Below are positions 31,920 through 39,885 of a stretch of 41,620 nucleotides of DNA, in pieces; positions within the stretch are counted from its first letter, which is position 1, and the number at the start of each line of letters is the position of its first letter. Under the pieces are notes generated by a model. The model was not told the DNA's origin. It saw only the letters and a list, made by a program, of their open reading frames with translations, and did no database searches. This DNA is from a virus: IMG/VR virus record IMGVR_UViG_3300011445_000041, positions 1 through 41,620 of that record. One strand, given 5' to 3'. Both the position numbers and the translations under genes were made by a program.

Positions 31920-32112
31920 GGCTGCACCCACTTAACCAACCATGGGACTTCCAGTGCTCAAGTGCTTTAAGCATCTGTTCAGGTTGCCTCGGGTTCCGTA
32001 ATGCACGACAATCCGTGTCGCAACTTACAAACGGGCATGGCTCTTCGTGTGCTCCCGGTTTGTATTGTTGCTCTGGGTCACACAGGCAACCAACGGGCGT
32101 CCAGCTTTTCAT
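31909..32112 (-). CDS. Cys-rich small protein, 67 aa
   Basis: The start at 32112 overlaps the previous stop (ATGA). About eight Cys (CLCD, CPFVSCDTDC, SGCSHGC) and no signal peptide, so probably zinc-binding. Function unknown. Confidence 0.5.
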   Translation of the reverse strand: MKSWTPVGCLCDPEQQYKPGAHEEPCPFVSCDTDCRALRNPRQPEQMLKALEHWKSHGWLSGCSHGC

Positions 32113-32588
32113 GCTCCCTTCGCTTTGATACGACACCACAAAATCGCCTGCCAGGTCGCGGGCGGGATCTCGCGGCGTTCGGCCTCGCGTCGCACGCGTT
32201 GTGCGAGCTTCTTGTACTGCTTCAGTGTTGGCTTCTCGCTGTGGCGGTAGTGCCTGCACATCCAGGTGTCGATCACGACCGCGTTGTCGTTGCCCATCAG
32301 CGCACGGTAGAAGGCGCGTATTTTGGGCCCTCGGAGCACATCCAGGGGCGCTTCCCCTGCGAGGATGCGTAGGGCGCGGTCACGTATGATGCGCATCCCT
32401 GGCACGCCTTCGCCGCGGAGGGCGCGTTCGGCTTTGCGCACGTTGCGGCGCCACTCTTCGCGTTGGCTGCACACTGCGATCACGCCGGCAACCATCGTAG
32501 GTGGACGGGCGTAGATGTCCGCCAGCCCCGCTACGATCGCGCGGGCGTCGCTGTACCAGCGCCAACCAGCGCAGTCTGCGCTGTTCAT
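32109..32588 (-). CDS. Phage protein with DNA glycosylase-like pattern, 159 aa
   Basis: The start at 32588 overlaps the previous stop. Helix-rich; the segment VLRGPKIRAFYRALMGNDNA followed by VVIDTWMCRHYRH resembles a family of phage proteins with helix-hairpin-helix-like folds (a K..fy..l.G..-vviD.w pattern as in HhH-GPD glycosylases). The family assignment is tentative; a DNA-repair or DNA-binding role is an inference. Confidence 0.5.
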   Translation of the reverse strand: MNSADCAGWRWYSDARAIVAGLADIYARPPTMVAGVIAVCSQREEWRRNVRKAERALRGEGVPGMRIIRDRALRILAGEAPLDVLRGPKIRAFYRALMGNDNAVVIDTWMCRHYRHSEKPTLKQYKKLAQRVRREAERREIPPATWQAILWCRIKAKGA

Positions 32589-33313
32589 GCGAGGACTTCC
32601 ACAAAGGTATCGGTCACCTTGCGGGTCCTTTCGAGCTGCATCAATGGGCTCCAGGTCTTCGCGACCTGCGTCACCGCGTTGTACAGCCGCCACGCGTTTC
32701 GTGGCTCTTCGTTCCAAGCTTCGACCGTCGGGGCGTCGAATTCGCGCAGCACAGGCAAGATCTCAGTCGCGTTGATTGCGCCACGTCGGGCACACTCAAC
32801 CACTAAGTGATCCCGGCCCGCTGCGCCTAGTGAGCAGCCTCTCCAGGCGTCGCGGTGGCTGAGAAACTGGGCGTGGTTTTCGAGCACGCTGCGCAGCCCA
32901 CCAAACAGGAACGCATAGAGATCGTCCCATGCGCCCGGCGTGTGCTTGCGCGTCTTCATCCACTGGCCGCTGAGTGCCATGTTGTCGCACACGAACACGT
33001 TTGTTCCGGCCGCGATGCCCACGCTGAGAGATGCATCGTAGCTATTCCGCACTCCCACCATCAGTCCAACTTCGCGGTCATTGTGGCCGTTGGAGAATTG
33101 CAGCAGGCCAAACATTTGCGCGCCCTCACGTGCCAGTGCGAGGCGTTCGCCGGTCGGTTCCAGGTTCCACGTCCGACCTGCTCGCACGATTGTGTCGATT
33201 AGGTCGAGATGGCGAACTGGACCATAGCTAGCGGTTGCCTGCGGCACCGTGACTGCTTCGATCTGATCGCGCGAAGCCTGCCAGCCGCCGGCGTGTAGTA
33301 CCATGCCTTGCAT
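32585..33313 (-). CDS. DUF932 protein, 242 aa
   Basis: ATG with AAAGGAG 8 bases upstream. The family core is present: MVGVRNSYDASLSVGIAAG, then VFVCDNMALSG and RKHTPGAWDDL, as in phage/plasmid DUF932 proteins (TIGR03299-like). Function unknown, often early-expressed. A hairpin lies exactly 19 bases before the start. Confidence 0.75.
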   Translation of the reverse strand: MQGMVLHAGGWQASRDQIEAVTVPQATASYGPVRHLDLIDTIVRAGRTWNLEPTGERLALAREGAQMFGLLQFSNGHNDREVGLMVGVRNSYDASLSVGIAAGTNVFVCDNMALSGQWMKTRKHTPGAWDDLYAFLFGGLRSVLENHAQFLSHRDAWRGCSLGAAGRDHLVVECARRGAINATEILPVLREFDAPTVEAWNEEPRNAWRLYNAVTQVAKTWSPLMQLERTRKVTDTFVEVLA

Positions 33314-33332
33314 TGGGGTCTCCTTTGATTGA

Positions 33333-33351
33333 CAGCGCCTATTCGGCGCTG
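33333..33351 (-). promoter_or_regulatory. Leader hairpin 1, 19 bases before the DUF932 start
   Basis: On the minus strand CAGCGCC-GAATA-GGCGCTG: a perfect 7-bp stem with a 5-base loop, then exactly 19 bases to the ATG. Two hairpins with the same GCC-GNNNA-GGC core and spacing occur before the genes at 33698 and 34173. A second hairpin (GGGTGC/GCACCC, 33354-33371) and an inverted repeat GGCAGG/CCTGCC (33378-33402) lie further upstream. Confidence 0.6.
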
Positions 33352-33410
33352 GGGGGTGCGAAATTGCACCCGCTGGTGGCAGGTTGATAGGCTCAGCCTG
33401 CCAAAGCCGC

Positions 33411-33698
33411 TCACTTATGATTCACGAGCTTCGTTGCGGCCGCTATCACATCTTTTGTGTCTGCATCTGCGACGGTTGCGATGATTTCCTCGCACAGCTT
33501 GTCAAGGTGCTTCCCCAAGTCCACAACCCTAGCGTCGGTTGTTTGACCACATGCGAGCATGGTCACGTGTAGCAGCGCACACAGCGTGTCCATGTCCAGC
33601 TGCACGATCATCGACTTGGGTGCCCGCACAGTCTCGCCGAGCCTATTCTGATACTCAGTAAGGTGTGCGGTGTCTGCGTAGCGCAGTTTGCACTGCAT
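33411..33698 (-). CDS. Small protein of unknown function, 95 aa
   Basis: ATG with AAGGGAG upstream. Helical, with MIVQLDMDTLCALLHVTMLA and an acidic helix LGKHLDKLCEEIIATVAD. No family recognised. Preceded by leader hairpin 2. Confidence 0.5.
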   Translation of the reverse strand: MQCKLRYADTAHLTEYQNRLGETVRAPKSMIVQLDMDTLCALLHVTMLACGQTTDARVVDLGKHLDKLCEEIIATVADADTKDVIAAATKLVNHK

Positions 33699-33717
33699 CG
33701 CTTCTCCCTTGTTGATT

Positions 33718-33736
33718 CGCAGCCTGCGCGGCTGCG
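33718..33736 (-). promoter_or_regulatory. Leader hairpin 2, 19 bases before the gene at 33698
   Basis: Minus strand CGCAGCC-GCGCA-GGCTGCG, perfect 7-bp stem and 5-base loop, then exactly 19 bases to the ATG. A further hairpin GCGCGG/CCGCGC (33738-33757) follows on the 5' side. Confidence 0.6.
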
Positions 33737-33762
33737 TGCGCGGAGCCTATCCCGCGCGTTGG

Positions 33763-34173
33763 CTAGGGCGCAGCCCGGCCCATGGTTGCGAGCGCTTGTG
33801 CGAGCGCCCCCGCGTGCTTGCGCTTTGCGTCCTGCATGCGACGGGTGCGCTTGAAGCCGCGCGCGTCAATGTAGAACTGAACGCGGCTTGTCCACTTGCG
33901 TACGATGCGTGCGCGTGGGCGTTGCGGCATTGTGAAATGCACGTGATACCCGATGGCTTCACGACGCGTCACAATGTGCTCTGCATCGTCCCACATAATC
34001 CAGCGACGCTCGGCTGGCCCGTAGATTCGCAAGTTGTGACACACTTGCGCAGTCGCGCTTGCGTGCTCACGCTCGGTGCCTACGTGCTGCTGCGCCTTGC
34101 CACGCGCGATCGCGCGTTTCATGGTGCGCCTGCTGCGTCGTCGCATCGCACGCCACGTCAACTTGCGTTGCAT
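33763..34173 (-). CDS. Highly basic protein, 136 aa
   Basis: First gene of the second leftward train; ATG at 34173 with GAGGA upstream. Very rich in Arg/Lys throughout (MQRKLTWRAMRRRSRRTMKR at the start), with a beta segment WIMWDDAEHIVTRREAIGYH in the middle. A nucleic-acid-binding role is likely from charge; it could be an RNA-binding factor for the hairpins. Family not recognised. Confidence 0.5.
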   Translation of the reverse strand: MQRKLTWRAMRRRSRRTMKRAIARGKAQQHVGTEREHASATAQVCHNLRIYGPAERRWIMWDDAEHIVTRREAIGYHVHFTMPQRPRARIVRKWTSRVQFYIDARGFKRTRRMQDAKRKHAGALAQALATMGRAAP

Positions 34174-34190
34174 GGCGTTTCCTCGTTTCG

Positions 34191-34211
34191 CCCGTGCCTG
34201 TTCGGCGCGGA
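34191..34211 (-). promoter_or_regulatory. Leader hairpin 3, 19 bases before the gene at 34173
   Basis: Core on the minus strand CGCGCC-GAACA-GGCACG (34193-34209), stem with one C-A mismatch that extends outward by one C-G pair and one U-G wobble pair, then exactly 19 bases from the core to the ATG. Same core and spacing as leader hairpins 1 and 2. Confidence 0.5.
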
Positions 34212-34601
34212 TGATTGGGGAATAGCTGGAATCGAGCCAAGGTTAGGCTTTTTGTAATCGTGTGTGAATTCGCAATTTAACTAGTGTGTCAAGGAAACTT
34301 GACATCTGTAAGTGTAGTAAAATCAATACGTTAGCGTCCTTTTAAGAGGACACTAAACACTTGAGTAGTAAGTGTACCCACAGGAGCACATAGCCTGTGC
34401 GGGCTGTCCACTTTTTAGGACGCTCGGGGCAGCGGGAGGCGCAGGTAGGAGCGGCTCCGACGTAGGATGCGCTGGTAGGTGCGATGGCGTCGCAACTACC
34501 CCCTGGGAGCCCCCCTTCGAGATTGCGAATGGAGCCTCCCCCCTACCTCGCGCTCTATCCGAAAAAAATTCATTCGTGTACACTCCCAGGTGGAGGTGCC
34601 T
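34212..34601. other. Non-coding divergent region with several hairpins
   Basis: No convincing gene in ~390 bases. Contents: inverted repeat at 34287-34304; a 9-base direct repeat GTAAGTGTA (34308, 34368); hairpins GTCCT/AGGAC (34336-34351), CACAGG/CCTGTG (34379-34399), GTCC/GGAC (34406-34421) and a longer one at 34474-34500 (GGTAG-g-TGCGA / TCGCA-a-CTACC). It may encode a small RNA or a long leader for the rightward late genes. Confidence 0.5.
34287..34304. promoter_or_regulatory. Perfect inverted repeat, operator candidate
   Basis: TGTCAAG-gaaa-CTTGACA. Each arm includes a TTGACA -35-like box pointing outward. Good -10 boxes were not found at standard distance on either side. Half-sites match those of the palindrome at 30225-30240. 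Confidence 0.5.
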
Positions 34602-34772
34602 ATGCAACGCAAACGCCCTCAAGTGCGCAACGCAGCCGGCAAAATGGTAGTTGCGCCACCCCGCGCACCAATGACCGACCGCAAATCGCGCCTCGTACAG
34701 TATCGTGACGAGCACGGCAAGCTCGTGACGGTCGATCTCGCGCTCTGGCGCCCACGAAAGAAGGCACCTTGA
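34602..34772 (+). CDS. Small basic protein, 56 aa
   Basis: ATG at 34602 follows GGAGGTG. Arg/Lys-rich with a C-terminal strand pair (VQYRDEHGKLVTVDLALW). Starts MQRK like the divergent basic protein. First gene of the rightward packaging row; overlaps the next start. Confidence 0.5.
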   Translation: MQRKRPQVRNAAGKMVVAPPRAPMTDRKSRLVQYRDEHGKLVTVDLALWRPRKKAP

Positions 34773-35119
34773 GGTGGAGCTGTCGTAAGCTGCTGGGCGC
34801 CTGCGAGGTGCTCATGCAACGCGACGATTGTGCCCTCAAGCTGCGCAAGCTGAATGACGCAACTGCACAAAACACATTCACTTGGCGCGATGGGGCCGCG
34901 AGCAAAATTACGCTCGTGGTGGATCCCGCGCAATCGAGCTTGGTAGAGGGCTTCCTACACGAGGCCCTTCATGTCGTGCTGGCTGAGGAGATTGGGGAGC
35001 ACTTCAACGAGGTGGCCGAGGAGTGTGTGATACGCGCCCTCGAAGAGCACCTGTGGCGCAAGACGATGCGTCGGGAGGATACCGAACGGTGGCGTCAAAT
35101 CATAAACGCGCGGCTGTAA
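34769..35119 (+). CDS. HExxH metallopeptidase-like protein, 116 aa
   Basis: TTG at 34769 overlaps the previous stop; ATG at 34814 with GAGGTG upstream is an equally good start. The motif LHEALHVVLAEE (about residues 63-74) is an HExxH zinc site followed by acidic helix EVAEECVIRALEEHL, as in small phage metallopeptidase-like proteins. Substrate unknown. Confidence 0.55.
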   Translation: MRWSCRKLLGACEVLMQRDDCALKLRKLNDATAQNTFTWRDGAASKITLVVDPAQSSLVEGFLHEALHVVLAEEIGEHFNEVAEECVIRALEEHLWRKTMRREDTERWRQIINARL

Positions 35120-35517
35120 TGGCGTGGGTTGCGGGGGTCGTGGACGGCGAGGGGTGCCTCGACTACACCTGCGCAGCCCGCACGGTCAGGCTACGAGTGA
35201 AAATGACGCACCTGACTACGATCAAAAAACTGAAGCAAGTGACGGGTGTCGGGAACGTGCGTACCTACCAAACCGGAAATGACCGCCGAGTGTGGGAATG
35301 GTGTGTTGTGGGTCGTGAGGAGCTACAGCGGCTGCTGTGCGCGCTTTTGCCCTATAGCGTGACGAAGCTGCGCGAGATCGAAGCGGTGCTCGCGTTCTTT
35401 GTAACTAGCCCGCTGCACCCAGGAGTGCCATACTCACCTCGGGAGCTGCGCGCTCGTGACCGGCTCTACAAGCGCCTGAGGCGCCTGAAACATGAGGGAT
35501 GGCGTGACGAGAAGTGA
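35119..35517 (+). CDS. LAGLIDADG homing endonuclease, 132 aa
   Basis: ATG overlaps the preceding TAA. N-terminal WVAGVVDGEGCLDY is the LAGLIDADG motif with the acidic catalytic residue; then TIKKLKQVTGVGNVR and a C-terminal helical part, as in single-motif free-standing enzymes, which act as dimers. Ends 26 bases inside the terminase gene, a typical place for a homing endonuclease that spreads near a conserved late gene. Confidence 0.75.
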   Translation: MAWVAGVVDGEGCLDYTCAARTVRLRVKMTHLTTIKKLKQVTGVGNVRTYQTGNDRRVWEWCVVGREELQRLLCALLPYSVTKLREIEAVLAFFVTSPLHPGVPYSPRELRARDRLYKRLRRLKHEGWRDEK

Positions 35518-37186
35518 GCTAGAACGTGGGCTGTGGGCCGAAGCGTGCAGGCGCAAGTTCTGGACCTTCGCGCGATATGGGTTCGGCATCTCGAACTGGA
35601 TGAACGCGAACCCGCACCAACCGTGGCTCACCGAGCGCATGCACCGTCCGCTGTGCGACTGGTTCGAGTGGCACGTGCGTGACTGGCTCGCAACGCGTCA
35701 CAAGGCGAGCCGCCGACGCAAGCTGGCCGTGATCTGGCCCCGGCACTTCGGGAAAACTACCCTCATCACGAAAGCCGGGCAGCTATGGTGCCATCTACAG
35801 AATGCCGACCTCGCGACCGTGACGGACAGCGTGACCCAGACGAAATCGTACGAGTTCATGAACTCAATTCGAGACACGATCGAAGGCGCGAACCCATACG
35901 CGTGGTTTCCGCAGCTCTACGGGAGCTGGGTCGGGCAACGAAACTGGAAGTTGGGCAGCCTCACCCACAACCAGCGCATCGCGAATGCGCGAAGCGAAGC
36001 GAGCTTCGAGGCGAGCAGCGTCGAGGTGGGGCTCACTGGTAAGCACCCCGATGCGGTGTTCATTGACGATCCAGTGACCATCGAGAAGCTGCGCGAGGGC
36101 GAAGCGTGGCTCAAGCTCGTGGACGACCACGTGAATGCGCTGATCCCGGTGGTGCCGAAAAATGGCCTCATCGTGGCCTGCGCGACCCGCTATCGCGATT
36201 ACGACTGGATCGGCCGGTTCATCAAGGAAGAGGGTGTGCGCAGCTTGGATGGCATGCAACTGCGCGACCCCGATTTCAAGCTGAGTCGTGATGGGCAGTG
36301 GGACCTCTATCTCATGCGGGCCCGAACTGACCTTGGAGACCCGGTGCTGCCTGAGGTGTGGGACGAACAAGCGCTCCGCGACTACGAAAATAAGGATCCC
36401 ATGGGGTTTGCTGGGCAGATGATGAACGAGCCGGGCGAAGGCGCACATATGCCGATCTCGTGGGCCCAGGTCGAGGGGATGCTCATCGAAGATCGTGAGC
36501 TTCCGCGCACCATGCGCTACAGCCTGCACTGCGACGCGGCGTTCAAGAGCGCGGACAAGATCGCAAGCGGCGATTACAGCGTGATTCAGGTGTGGGGCCA
36601 CGAGCCGCAAACGGGCCAAGTCTACTTTTTAGGTGCCAAGCGGTCGAATGTGTGGAAGGCCGAAGAGTTTCTGGATGCGTTCGTTGCGACCCTTCAAGGG
36701 CTGGTCGCGCAGCGGAAGCGCGTGTTTGTCGTGACCTACGACGAGGAGACGGGTGGGCTCCGCGGCACGATGCAGATGGCGCTCATGAACGCGTGTCACG
36801 CGATCGGGCTGCCGCTCCCGCCGTGCAAGCCGATGAGGCGCAATGTGCGCAAGGATACGCGAATTCGGGACGCCGCGATGTACTGGGCAGATGGCCGCGT
36901 GAAAATCCTGCGTACCGCGCCCGAATGGCGGCAGCTCGCAAGTGAGATGGTGCGACTGGGCGTTGCGAGGACACGCGATATGGCGGACGCCGCAGCCGAT
37001 GTGTTCGCAGAGGGCGTCTACAAGCCCGAGACGACCGGCTCCAGCATCGGTAACTACCGGCCCGTGCGGCCATGGGACGAGGAACTCGGAACCCCCACAG
37101 GACGTTGGTCGGCGGATTTCGTGCGACGGGTGGCGGATAGTGCGCAGGTGCAACGAGAGGAAAAGCTGGAATGGCCGATTCATTAA
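35492..37186 (+). CDS. terL: Large terminase subunit, 564 aa
   Basis: ATG at 35492; GTG at 35504 is a possible alternative. ATPase: Walker A WPRHFGKTT (residues 82-90), Walker B DAVFIDDP (D192/D193), and a coupling segment VACATRY. Nuclease: SLHCDAAFKSADKIASGDYS (D348, D361), then VVTYDEETGG and a late DAAADVF. It cuts and packages phage DNA into the prohead at the portal. A small terminase subunit is not evident directly upstream. Overlaps both neighbours. Confidence 0.85.
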   Translation: MRDGVTRSELERGLWAEACRRKFWTFARYGFGISNWMNANPHQPWLTERMHRPLCDWFEWHVRDWLATRHKASRRRKLAVIWPRHFGKTTLITKAGQLWCHLQNADLATVTDSVTQTKSYEFMNSIRDTIEGANPYAWFPQLYGSWVGQRNWKLGSLTHNQRIANARSEASFEASSVEVGLTGKHPDAVFIDDPVTIEKLREGEAWLKLVDDHVNALIPVVPKNGLIVACATRYRDYDWIGRFIKEEGVRSLDGMQLRDPDFKLSRDGQWDLYLMRARTDLGDPVLPEVWDEQALRDYENKDPMGFAGQMMNEPGEGAHMPISWAQVEGMLIEDRELPRTMRYSLHCDAAFKSADKIASGDYSVIQVWGHEPQTGQVYFLGAKRSNVWKAEEFLDAFVATLQGLVAQRKRVFVVTYDEETGGLRGTMQMALMNACHAIGLPLPPCKPMRRNVRKDTRIRDAAMYWADGRVKILRTAPEWRQLASEMVRLGVARTRDMADAAADVFAEGVYKPETTGSSIGNYRPVRPWDEELGTPTGRWSADFVRRVADSAQVQREEKLEWPIH

Positions 37187-37725
37187 CGGTTGTGTGGGAC
37201 AGTGAAGCAGCGGACACAAAACGAGACGATGAGAGCTGGGACGAATATCGCGAGCACGCTGGGATCAGCCTCGCAGGCATCTACGTGGTTGAGCGTGGCG
37301 AATATGAATTCTACGACGAACAAAGTCTGGAAGAGCTGGCTGCCCGGCTCGAAGGTGCGGGGCTGGTTGTTTCGTACAACGGGGTGCACTACGATCACCT
37401 GGTGCTCGATGCGGCGCTCGGCCGGCGCGTCTACATGCCGAATGAACTTGACCTGTGGGATGTGATTAAGTGTGCTCAAACGCGTAGCTGGCCCAAGGGA
37501 AGCTGGACGCTCGGCGCAGTCTGCGAGCGTACGTTCGGCGAGGGCAAGAAGGGCGATGGCGCGTTCGCGCCGCACCTGGCTGCAAAGGGCCGCTGGGGCG
37601 ATCTGGCGACGTATCTGGTTCGTGATGTGTGGTTGACGTGGAAGCTGTGGGAGTTCATGCGCGCTATGGGCTACGTGATTGATCCCGACGGATGCAAGAT
37701 GGTAGTAGGGGTGAAAAATGGCTGA
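37171..37725 (+). CDS. DEDDy-type 3'-5' exonuclease-like protein, 184 aa
   Basis: ATG inside the terminase gene's end. All motifs of the DEDD (RNase H-like) exonucleases are present: WDSEAA (D10, E12), SYNGVHYDHL (D75) and YLVRDVWL (Y148, D152). It is a single domain without polymerase. Lying between the terminase and the portal is unusual; it may trim DNA ends or act in repair, and its early function could be independent of packaging. Confidence 0.7.
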   Translation: MADSLTVVWDSEAADTKRDDESWDEYREHAGISLAGIYVVERGEYEFYDEQSLEELAARLEGAGLVVSYNGVHYDHLVLDAALGRRVYMPNELDLWDVIKCAQTRSWPKGSWTLGAVCERTFGEGKKGDGAFAPHLAAKGRWGDLATYLVRDVWLTWKLWEFMRAMGYVIDPDGCKMVVGVKNG

Positions 37726-39556
37726 ACCACTTCAACGGCGCGAGCTGGAAGACCGCTATTTGCAGCTTGTGCGCGAGCACTTCGAGCATAGTAAGACGAC
37801 GTTCTCGGCGTATTTCAACAAGCTGCAGCGCAGGTACGACCTGTATCGTGGGTCATACAAGACGGTGAGCGAGGGCGGCTGGAACGACATCCATATTCCG
37901 CTGCTATTTAGTGTTGTGCAATCGGACGTTGCGCGCAAGCTACGAATCATCTTCGGTGGGAATCCGGTGCTCAGTTTCGTGCCAACGGGCGGCGAGGATC
38001 AGGAGAAAGCGCGCCGTATGGAAAGACTCGTCGATTATCAATTGTATGATGCGAAGACGTACCAGAAGGGCGCGCGGTTTTTGTTGAATGCGGACCTCTA
38101 CGGCACGAGCATCTACAAGTACTCATGGAAGAGCGTCTACGGGAGCACCCGGCGCCGCGGACAGGGCGCAGTTGCGAACGTGCGCACGGGCTCGAAGACC
38201 CTGCGCTTCAACGGCCCCTGGTGGGAGCACAAGGACTCAACGGACTTCTTTCCGTTCCCGGGCATCATCGATATTGAGGACATGCCGGGGGTTGTGGACC
38301 GATACTACATGGAATTTGAGGACATCCGCGCAGGTGCGGAGCTAGGGCCGAATGGCGAGGAAGCGATCTACGATGAGGCGCAGGTGCGCAAGTTGGGCGA
38401 GAATCCCCCGAGTCCGCCAGTCAACGACGAACGGGCGCTCAGGCGAAATGTCGCGACTGCGCAGCAGGACGAGTCGTGGCTGCGCATCACGAAATTTTCG
38501 AAGCCGGTCGAGATTCTCGAATACTGGGGCCGGGTTCCCGACGACATGAGCGTCACCGACGAGGCTGGTGAAGAGGTTACTGAGCTATTAATCACGGTTG
38601 CTGATCGCAAGTGGGTGCTGAACGCGATCCCGAACCCGCACTGGGATCGCAGTAAGCCGTTTGGCGCCTACAGGCCGTTCGAGGACCCGCACTTCTTCCA
38701 TCCGCCAGGTAAGGCGGATGTTGTCGAGAAGCTGCAGGTTGCGATGAACCGGCTCGCGAACAGCCGACTCGACCTATTGGACCTCACGATCTTCCCGCCG
38801 ATGCTCTACAACGAGAATAGCGGCCTCATGCCGCGGCGGATGTTCAGCGGCCCAGGCGCGATGATCGGCGTGAACGGCAGCGTCGCGGAGACCGAGATTC
38901 GGCAGATGCAGTTTGACCTGCGGGGTGCGCAGCTGAGTTTTGCAGAGGGCGAGACCATCTGGAAGTGGATGCAGCAAGCGACCGGGATCATCGAGGATGT
39001 GTCGCAGGGCGTGGGCGCGAGTGACCGCCAAACGGCGCGCGAGTTTATGGGTAGGGCAGAGGCAGTCTCGACACGCCTCGAACAAGAAGTGCGGCTTGCG
39101 GAAGTGCAGTGGATGGAGCCACTTGGGAATGCGTTCGTGGAGATGAACCGCCAGTATCTGCCGCTCGATACCGAGGTGAAAATGATCGGGAGCCACGCGA
39201 TCTGGGATACGGTGAGCGAGCGCATCGTGCCGCCCGAGCAGATTCGCATCACGCAGCAGGACCTGGATAGTGACTACGATGTGCGCGCGACAGGCGCCAC
39301 GCGTTCGCTCGGGCGGGCGCAGAAGGTCGCGGGGCTGCAGCAGGCTGCGCAGATCCTTGCGCCGATTCCGCAGGTGGCATCGACGGTTAATTGGAGGTTG
39401 TTCGTGCGGCAGTATCTCGCGGAGCTGCTACCGAATGTCGATCAGGTGATGAACACCGAACAGCAGCAGCAACAAGCACTTATGATGGCGGCGCAGATGA
39501 ATGCGAAGGGTGCTGCGCCGAGTCCCTTTGTCGATCAACTGATGGGAGGCATGTGA
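37718..39556 (+). CDS. Portal protein, 612 aa
   Basis: ATG overlaps the previous stop by a few bases. Identified by place (terminase, exonuclease, portal, scaffold, capsid) and by pattern: helical N terminus (YLQLVREHFEHSKTTFSAYF), the WNDIHIPLLFSVVQSDVARK segment, a stem/clip region near DSTDFFPFPG, and a Gln-rich helical tail (EQQQQQALMMAAQM). It resembles SU10/P22-type portals. Forms the dodecameric DNA channel. Confidence 0.75.
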   Translation: MAEPLQRRELEDRYLQLVREHFEHSKTTFSAYFNKLQRRYDLYRGSYKTVSEGGWNDIHIPLLFSVVQSDVARKLRIIFGGNPVLSFVPTGGEDQEKARRMERLVDYQLYDAKTYQKGARFLLNADLYGTSIYKYSWKSVYGSTRRRGQGAVANVRTGSKTLRFNGPWWEHKDSTDFFPFPGIIDIEDMPGVVDRYYMEFEDIRAGAELGPNGEEAIYDEAQVRKLGENPPSPPVNDERALRRNVATAQQDESWLRITKFSKPVEILEYWGRVPDDMSVTDEAGEEVTELLITVADRKWVLNAIPNPHWDRSKPFGAYRPFEDPHFFHPPGKADVVEKLQVAMNRLANSRLDLLDLTIFPPMLYNENSGLMPRRMFSGPGAMIGVNGSVAETEIRQMQFDLRGAQLSFAEGETIWKWMQQATGIIEDVSQGVGASDRQTAREFMGRAEAVSTRLEQEVRLAEVQWMEPLGNAFVEMNRQYLPLDTEVKMIGSHAIWDTVSERIVPPEQIRITQQDLDSDYDVRATGATRSLGRAQKVAGLQQAAQILAPIPQVASTVNWRLFVRQYLAELLPNVDQVMNTEQQQQQALMMAAQMNAKGAAPSPFVDQLMGGM

Positions 39557-39885
39557 ACGACGTACTGTTTGACGCTGATCGAAAGCGTCGAGAAGCTGAG
39601 GCCATGAGGCGCCTGGTTGGTGATGTGGATTTTGCGATTCTGACCGACCTAATCGATGCGGTTGCGACCGCGTATGTGAACCAGCTCATCCAGCCGATAC
39701 CAGAGGAGTGGAAGAACCACTACCTGCGCGGACTCATCAAGGGGCTGGACGAGGCGAAAACGTTGCCGTTGCGTGTGGTTAGGATGTATGATAAGGAGCT
39801 GGAGCAGGCGAACGCACCTGCGCCAGCGCAACCACTGGACAACCCGGTGATGCGCTTGAGCCCTGAGCCTGAGGAGATCCAATGA
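39553..39885 (+). CDS. Small protein between portal and scaffold, 110 aa
   Basis: GTG at 39553 overlaps the portal stop with GGGAGG upstream. Helical, acidic, with a Pro/Ala-rich C terminus. Perhaps a head-completion or scaffold-associated protein; no family recognised. Confidence 0.5.
   Translation: MNDVLFDADRKRREAEAMRRLVGDVDFAILTDLIDAVATAYVNQLIQPIPEEWKNHYLRGLIKGLDEAKTLPLRVVRMYDKELEQANAPAPAQPLDNPVMRLSPEPEEIQ

Noticed and set aside
34372-34650. 92-codon plus-strand frame starting GTG
   Set aside because: Contains a CAGC motif but covers the hairpins and a better-signalled gene starting at 34602; composition is not protein-like in its second half.
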